A stretch of DNA of 64,000 nt from Viridothelium virens (Eukaryota > Ascomycota > Dothideomycetes > Trypetheliales > Trypetheliaceae): NCBI GenBank assembly GCA_010094025.1, contig ML991811.1, positions 186,001-250,000 of the forward strand, in the 5' to 3' direction. Both the position numbers and the translations under genes were made by a program. How positions within the stretch are numbered: position 1 is the first letter of the stretch; every line of letters starts with the position of its first letter. The notes under the pieces are model-generated. The model was not told the DNA's origin and did no database searches. It saw only the letters and a list, made by a program, of their open reading frames with translations. Of the stretch, positions 57,423 to 64,000 are shown piece after piece.

Positions 57423-58278
57423 TTCTCTTTACCACTACAATATCATGGCTAAGGGGAACAAGCATGCATATGCATCATGAGATTGGAGTAACATGGCAAA
57501 AGCAGTGGGGGACACTCGTTTTGATGGCAGGCATTTAACACGGAGTCTTCTATAAGAGGTCGTCGGGTATCGACACTCGCTTAAGCTTGAAGTATGGACT
57601 GAATGTTTCCACCATATGCTTACTTTCTTGTCCATACCTTTTTTTTTTTCTTTTCGGTTACCATGGATCGCTGCGCAGACTGAAAGTCGCATCTTATGTA
57701 CGAAAGCAGGTCTGGAGACAGATTTAGGGACCGTCTTTGGCAAACGCAATTTAGTGTATATAGGTACCAAGAACTCAGATATAACCGGCTGTGTTACAAA
57801 TGAAAGCATGCCCTTTGGGACTCTGTTCCTCATAATTTCTAGGCCGTGCACTTCCACAAAGGACGTCATGCAAAGTTTCCAAATATGATTGGAATGGCGT
57901 TAAATTGGGCGAAAATTGTAGCGGTCATGGACTCCGCCTGCGCGAGTCGGGTTTTGACAGGTATGTTGTCTGATTCAGTATTGAGAAGGACTGGGTCTTG
58001 GTCAAGGCTTTGGATATGCAATTGATCATGTTGATTAATCGCTGTTAGGCTCGAAGTGATTTCAATGGGACATAAAGAGCCAGGCCATCCCGCAAGTACC
58101 GCCTCTGCGAGAAGCTTTCATATCTCTTGAAGATTAACCTGATACCTCCCAAAATAGGTTTACTCTAGCGCAGCTGTAAGATCACAAAACCCCTCAGACT
58201 TCGATGGCTCTATAAAGTCAAAAATCTAACTAGAGTACAAGACATCAAGACACCAAAATTCAACAATATCCACTCATC
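57423..58278. other. Convergent intergenic region
   Basis: 3' flanks of the GH81 gene and the AAA ATPase gene, including an 11-T run near 57639-57649. A 90-codon plus frame (57616-57888) starts with a hydrophobic segment but has no other support. Confidence 0.45.
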
Positions 58279-61087
58279 TCAGGCGGTCTCTCCCACCATT
58301 CCCTTCTGCTGCTCTTTATACTTCTCCATCTGCTGATTGAAGTCTTGTCGAAAGTCTGTTACATTGCTAATTATGGTCTTCAAGTGACGTAGGTCAAGTT
58401 GTGATTTGTCAGTCGCTCTTGCGAGACTCAATGCGGAAGTAACCACGTTGCGGATTTGACGTCCATCGAGGGCTGCTTTTTTAATGACATCTTCTCGCAG
58501 ATACTTTTCAACCTGTTTGTAATTTGCAATTTTATTCTTATCCCTCAATGGCACCAGAAATCCTTCGAAAATGTCCTTAGTCTGCTTTTTATTCAACGGC
58601 CTGTATTTGATGGCAACATGAATACGCGAGTAAACCGCTACGTCAAACTGGGCGATCTGATTCGTCGTGAGAATCAGAATACCTGTCGCTTTTAGCGTAA
58701 ATTTGAACGACATTAGTGCAACAAATTTCCTACCTTGATAGTATTCGAGCACACGAAGGAAGACTAACAATATTAGCAGTTTTACAGTATAGCCTCATCA
58801 CATCATTACCAGAGACGAGAGCATTTCTCTCTATACTGTTTCCACTCGTTCGCCCGCGGCTCTCCAGAAAAACATCGGCTTCATCACTGTTTCAGAACAA
58901 GAGTTAGATTCAACAAATACTGCAGTTGTTTGAGGTAGCTGTCTACTTGCATCAGAAGTATAGCTTGCCATGAAGTCGCTAAGTCGAAGATCTTTCTCAA
59001 ATTATTTTCGACATGCTTGGCCTTGGTCCCGACATCAGCTACACTGATGGAGAATAAGGGCTTCCGTGCCTGAATAGCAACAGTTTCTGCTGTGGTTGTC
59101 TTGCCGACGCCTGGCGGTCCTGCTCCGGGGTCAGTCGCACATGAAAGTACCGAATGACGTACTCACCATAGAGTAGTATCACCAGACCTTTGCCCTTTCG
59201 ATCAACAATATCATCCACTCCTAACTCAACTTTCTCTCCAGAAGACCTAGCGTTTTCGTGACCTTTGACAAGATTCAGGATCATATCTTTAGTATCCGAA
59301 CTATCGTCATCGTCGCCATCGTCGCCAAGCTTTAGCCTGCTATTCCACGAATCATCCCCAGGGTCCTTGGGCATGTTCACAATGGATGTGACTTTAAGCT
59401 GAGCCCACTGTTTTTCTCGAAGGACGTAGCCCAATACCCTTGGAGGACAAAGCAAATATTGCTCAGGAAACCGGAAGCCTTGTTCTTGGTTCTCACTATC
59501 GTCAAAATCCGATCTGAAGAGTTTTCTCAACCCTTTATTTGCTTGACAGTCTTGGCATTGACACTCTATATCCTCTCGATACGGAGTTAAGCCGCCGATC
59601 TGTGCTTGCTCGCCACCGTACAGAAAGTATGATTCGAAGTCAACCATTACCGGGCCATCGACCTAGACATGGTAAGTAAGGATTTGATATTGAGCTACGA
59701 GGTCTAGAAATTTACCTTTGACAGTCTCGTAACTTTCTCGTTTGAGTCTTCATCGTCCAACACACTATCGATCCACGTCTTATTTTCTTGTTCATCGCTC
59801 TTCAAACTTCGTTAGACACTAGCTGACCTCAAAAGAACTCACGTACCTCTCCATCGTCTTTTGCCAGTCCGGTAAAACCTTTTCTCAGGTAGATAGCTGA
59901 CCCTTTATAGTTGAACATACGTGCTCCCTCTTTCACAGTGCAAACCTCATGGTATCTGGTGCCATTCTCTTTCAATTTTTGCAGAACCTTGTCCTGATCA
60001 TCGTGATATTCGAAAGGGTAAAACGGCAAAGACTCGATGGGTTTTTGTCTGTCAAAACTCTTGATCTCCAATTTTACCGACATTCGTTTGAACTGGTGTC
60101 CGTTCCAGTCGTAAGTATAGCATATCACATTGAAAATTTTCTTTCTCCTCAGAACATGATGCACGAGAAACAGTTGGTGCTGATCTTGAAAGGGCCTGCC
60201 ATAAACTAGGATCCCTGGCTTGAAAAGAGTCCACAGGTTGTCGAAAACGATGGTCTTTTGCTCCCTACAAGCATCACGATCTTTGAAAAACGTTTCGAGG
60301 ACAGGATCTCCTCCCCCTTTTTGAATTGTGTCCAGAAGAAGTTGCAGATCCGACCGGTTCTGCTTTTCATCATCGTCTGCAGCTTGTTCTTTTGCAGACG
60401 TCTGCAAATTGTCCCATTCATATATGAGTTGTGGGTATGGAGACTCAAGTGTAACAGGCTTTCCGCCGAAATTGTGGCCTGGTATACTACCAAGGCATTG
60501 ACCAAGCAGCTTCCACAGACCGTCACTTTTGATCTCTATTTCACTTACGTTGTCAGCCTCTTTATCACAAATCAATTTTCGGAGAACAAAAGCATGCTGC
60601 GAGTCCTCTTCATTTGAAGATTCTTTTTCGGGGATTTTATCTGAAAGCTGGTCTTCACGCTCGCCTGTTTTTGGATTGACCGAATTATACAGTATCTTTA
60701 CCCTGGAAGGGTTCTTGATCTCTTCTTCCGCCTGTGAATCATTAGAATTTTAGCCAAACGCATCAAGGGAAGATCCCACTCACATTCTGCTTATCCTTCT
60801 CGTCTGCCTTTGCTGTGACATCCTAGTCTCCTTTTTAGAATTATTCCATAAAGTATGCCGTAGGATCCCAACCTGAGCAGAATCAGCTTTTTCAGCCTCC
60901 TTCGGAACACCATCTATCGGAACATCTTTTCCATCAAGCTTCAAATATTTTTTCTCGAATGCAGCAACCCGGTCTTCAAGTGCTTTCAGCTTTTCTTCAA
61001 TCGTCTAAGTTGTTTCATTAGCGGATGCCTTGACCGAGAAATATTCTCTGAACCTCTCACGTTGGGTTGGGTTCCGTTGACTTGCAT
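58279..61087 (-). CDS. AAA+ ATPase with DUF7025-type N-terminal region, ten exons
   Basis: Minus-strand exons 61061-61087, 60873-61004, 60784-60822, 59847-60731, 59716-59799, 59167-59662, 58951-59119, 58810-58886, 58734-58763 and 58279-58682 give 780 residues in a single frame. The start MQVNGTQPN leads into a short coiled coil (TIEEKLKALEDRVAAFEKKY). The middle part (about 200-400) matches the fungal DUF7025 region (PYPQLIYEWDNL, YGRPFQDQHQLFLVHHVL, YTYDWNGHQFKRMSV, GSAIYLRKGFTGL). The AAA domain has Walker A GPPGVGKTTTAE (about 555-564), Walker B ILLIDEADVFLESRG (about 607-622), sensor 1 ILILTTNQIAQFD and an arginine finger in YSRIHVAIKY. All but one intron are GT-AG and 46-64 bases long; the intron at 58887-58950 is GC-AG. 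The cellular role of this fungal family is not established. Confidence 0.87.
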
Positions 61088-62480
61088 TGCTGATGCTGAC
61101 GCCGATGACATCGAGATCAAGCATTCGCTCTCGTTTTCTTACGGATCGAAGAAAAATTCGCGATCTCGAAGCTTGGTGGATGGCAAGGTTTCTATGTTGA
61201 AAAGGCTGTGCGGTCTCTTTAGAAACTGATGACAAGTAGTGGCTGGAGAAAGGATAAAGGGTCGGCCGCTTTACTTGTTCTGTTCAGCGCCACGAGTGTC
61301 GGGGGAAAGGACTTGATTGAACTATCTAGGTTGCCTGGGCTACAGGCTCTATATAGACCTCATCGACGCAAGGGTGAAGATAAATTAATATTAGGTAGTA
61401 GGCGAAAGGATCTACATGAAGGATACGAAGGATCCGAAGGATCCGTACGTGAACTCGCGCGTGAGGGTAAGTTGATTGGATCAACGTTATCATCACCATC
61501 GGTTACAACTGCAGCTCGGATGCACTGGACAGGGGCAAACCTTGATTGCGCATCATGTAAATACAACTAGAGAACGCTGAGACATCTGACGTGTGATCAG
61601 GACTGTGTCTGCGGCTTGGAATATACCTCATTTTGGGAATCGGTGCGGTCTTTATAATAGCCACGCCAATCAAAATCACCTAACACTGCGTTACACAATA
61701 TCATGAACTATTGTTTCAGCCGATCAGAGGAGCTGATGTGGAGCAAACGCCCGTGACAAATAATCCGCCATGTGAAATAGGGCGAAAGCTGCACTCCAAG
61801 CCCGTGCAGTGTGTTAGTGTACTCTAAGGGAGGAGCGAGGTCAGGTGCATGGACCACCCTCCGAGGGTCTTCACCTCCACCTACCTAAGATAGCTAATAG
61901 AGGTACTAGACCTCGCGACATCAGAATGAATGAATGAATCCCTCCTGACACTGAACTCTGTTCCTAGTTAGAGACGGCAGAAGACGCCTCTAACAGTCAG
62001 CGAGCCTCCAAAAAGAAGCAAGCCGAAGTCAATTTAGCATTTGAAAATGATATCGTAATCGCTACCGCTGAATACCAGATGAGAGATCCAATGAGGTAAA
62101 GTTACGCCAAATGCTCCCACGTAGGCAACAAGGCGATATCCATAGTCTGATCCCTACATCACGTATTATCAGGTCCTTATCATCTCATTTAGCGTAACAT
62201 GCAGTAAGATTGTGGCTGGAGCTGAATACCAGAAGGCGGAGGCTGAGGTATCAGCCCGCATCAGGCTGGGTTTTCGCGGCGATGGCGAGCTTTGGCAATT
62301 TGCGTAAGGTGGTACCGCACAATATGCCAAGTCACAATTTTCCCGCTACGATGAGCGAAGTTGATGCGAGCCTTTCTTTCTTTCACCTTCCCTTTATTAT
62401 TACATTCTAGCTACTGTGATTGTCAATCTCCAGTCTTTCTCATCTATCCCTTAGATTATCGCTTGCTAGGAAGCAAATCC
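61088..62480. other. Divergent intergenic region, about 1.4 kb
   Basis: Upstream regions of the AAA ATPase gene (minus) and the DUF7708 gene (plus). It holds a short tandem repeat at 61418-61444 and no supported gene. Confidence 0.45.
61418..61444. repeat. Three copies of a 9-base tandem repeat
   Basis: GAAGGATAC is followed by GAAGGATCC twice, three units in 27 bases. It is probably a simple slippage repeat in non-coding DNA. Confidence 0.75.
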
Positions 62481-64000
62481 ATGGCATCAAGCAGTAAAGG
62501 TTTGAGAAAGGCCTTTGCTAGTCCTTCATTCAACAGTCACCAAGTCTACCTACTGACTGGCTTGGATTATCAGGCTCATGGACGAAGAAGTTTTCTGATT
62601 CTCAACGGTAGGTCTCGGTACCTGCAGCTCTATCCATTGAAGGGTGGCTGACAATTCTACAGGGAAACAGTAATTGGTGTCGAGCAGAGGCTTGACCAGT
62701 TCCAAAAATTTGTTCTTAAAGACAAAAACTTCTCAAATACTGAAAAAAAGGCCATTCAGATTAAGGATATCAAAGAGTTTGAGGTGCTATGGCAGGATGT
62801 CCTCGAAGCGAAGGAAACGTTCGAGGAGAGCCATAGGAAAGGATACAAAATGTGGTCTCGAGAGTATCAGAATACTGCGAATACAATTCATAGCTTTATA
62901 AAAGAGTTTTCGCCCATTCTTGATATTATTAGGGACTTTGGGGGCCCTTATTGTGGCCTTGCGATTGGTACCGTATCTGTTCTCTTCGCAGTGGGTCATT
63001 TCTGTTACTACCCTCCTGATGAAGCTTATTCATTTCATAGGTTGCTAAAAACAAACACAATATAGAAGAAAAATTAGCGTCCACGTTATTGGCGATCGAG
63101 AGTCGCCTTCCGGGTATGAAGTTGTATCGACACATCTACAATGACAAAGATGAGTTGGATATTCGATTACAGGAGAAGATCGTGCAGATTTATCAGGAAT
63201 TTATGGACTTTTTGATATTATCTGTAACCTACTACAAAGGATCTGCTATCAGTAAGTTCAAAGCAGCAAGTGCACATCGATCCGGCCTTTAATGTCTTAG
63301 AACGATGGTTACGAGCTGCAGGACCGTCACTCGATATTAGCAACAAAACCACGAATATCCAGAAAATCGCGGTTGAGATACGACGACTGTGCGAAGAGCT
63401 CCTTGATAAAAATGTTCATAGAATTAAGGAAATTAGCGAAGGTTGGGATCCTAACATTGGATGTACTATGGTATCTGCTAATGGCTAACAGAGCATCTTA
63501 TGCTGTCTATTAGTATGATAGTAGTCGCCCTGTTCTGAAGTATTTTGCTCATCTTATTGCTCAGATACTCAGCTACGAGAGATTCGGAGGTCTCTTAATC
63601 TTCAGGAATACTCCGGCAGCACAAACTTGGATAATTTAGAGAAGCATCGGCGGCGTATTTACGATTCTGATGATCCAATGAATTCACCCCTCTACCAACA
63701 GATGCGTGATAGGACCCTTGAGGAGTTTTTCCAAAGCGATGTCTATCAGACGTGGACCCAGTCCGATAAATCCCAAATACTTCTTCTCTACGGTTCAAAT
63801 GACGAGGATGTCGAGACTCAGCAATGCTGGCTGTCCCCTATTGCAGTCGGTGCCATAGACAGCTTTCGTAATGGTTCAAGCAGTGCAGCTTGCGCGTTTC
63901 ACGTATTACAGCAGGGCGGAACACTAATTGAGGATGTAATACCTAAGGTATTGCTCCAACTGTTAGAACAAAACAGTACAGTTCTAGGGGACCAAAAGCG
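62481..64000 (+). CDS. DUF7708-domain STAND-like protein, 5' part, gene leaves the window
   Basis: Consecutive exons read: up to 62607 (open from 62522: SLPTDWLGLSGSWTKKFSDS), 62663-62990, 63041-63251, from 63301, and a last one from about 63550 to the window end. The first three introns are 49-55 bases with GTAGGT, GTGGGT and GTAAGT donors. DUF7708 signature parts are FSPILDIIRDFGGPYCGLAI, GTVSVLFAVAKNK and YQEFMDFLILSVTYYKGSA. Later come IQKIAVEIRRLCEELL and, in the last exon, LLLYGSNDEDVETQQCWLSP and LIEDVIPKVLLQLLEQN, a pattern that follows DUF7708 in fungal NLR-like proteins. The start is unsure: the ATG at 62481 is in another frame from the first good exon, so a short upstream exon must be missing. 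The junction near 63475-63580 is also unresolved. Confidence 0.7.

Noticed and set aside
57616-57888. 90-codon plus frame with a hydrophobic start
   Set aside because: Lies in the convergent 3' space of two genes, starts at a T-run and has only three Cys; too weak for a secreted-effector call.
1-64000. tRNA, rRNA, CRISPR arrays, LTR or virus-like elements
   Set aside because: Reading by eye gave no convincing cloverleaf, rRNA core, spaced direct repeats or reverse-transcriptase/integrase motifs. A tRNAscan and a repeat library search would settle this.

Overview
The window looks like nuclear DNA of a filamentous ascomycete (Pezizomycotina, probably Dothideomycetes; the class is inferred from gene content only). 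Genes lie on both strands, and most are split by GT-AG introns of 45-60 bases with CTAAC/CTGAC-like branch sites. The fungal families include a Pdx1 protein without an acyltransferase domain, Apa2, a Zn2Cys6 regulator, a GH81 glucanase, a HeLo-like/NACHT receptor and a DUF7708 protein. I saw no prokaryotic operons, no virus-like or LTR elements and no tRNA or rRNA genes. One clear non-autonomous foldback element is present.

Layout. 0-11 kb: a partial secreted fasciclin protein (-), a coiled-coil protein (-), a predicted mitochondrial membrane protein (-) head to head with PDX1 (+), and a secreted type-B carboxylesterase (+). 11-21 kb: a NACHT receptor gene with a disturbed reading frame (-), one lineage-specific acidic protein (-) and long gene-poor stretches. 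21-31 kb: a Myb/SANT-like protein, APA2, a five-exon Zn2Cys6 regulator and a BAG-domain co-chaperone, all (+). 31-44 kb: a small RBR/IBR-finger protein (-), a cryptochrome/(6-4) photolyase (+), an unknown P/S/T-rich protein (+) and a large Vid24/GID4-domain protein (+). 44-54 kb: ribosomal protein RPS12 (-), a Gfd2-like DEDDh nuclease (+), a 181-bp foldback MITE, a BOR1-type transporter (-) and tRNA 2'-phosphotransferase TPT1 (-). 54-64 kb: a GH81 endo-1,3-glucanase (+), a ten-exon AAA+ ATPase with a DUF7025-type N-terminal region (-) and a DUF7708 protein that runs off the right end (+).

The core is conserved housekeeping: pyruvate dehydrogenase assembly, Ap4A turnover, translation, tRNA splicing, borate export, light/DNA repair and protein quality control. 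The likely accessory parts are the NACHT receptor with its gene-poor flank (about 11.4-21 kb) and the AAA-DUF7025/DUF7708 divergent pair at the right edge. No operon-like pathway or metabolite cluster is apparent. Exon limits come from reading-frame continuity, splice-site consensus and remembered family patterns; no alignment or transcript data were available.
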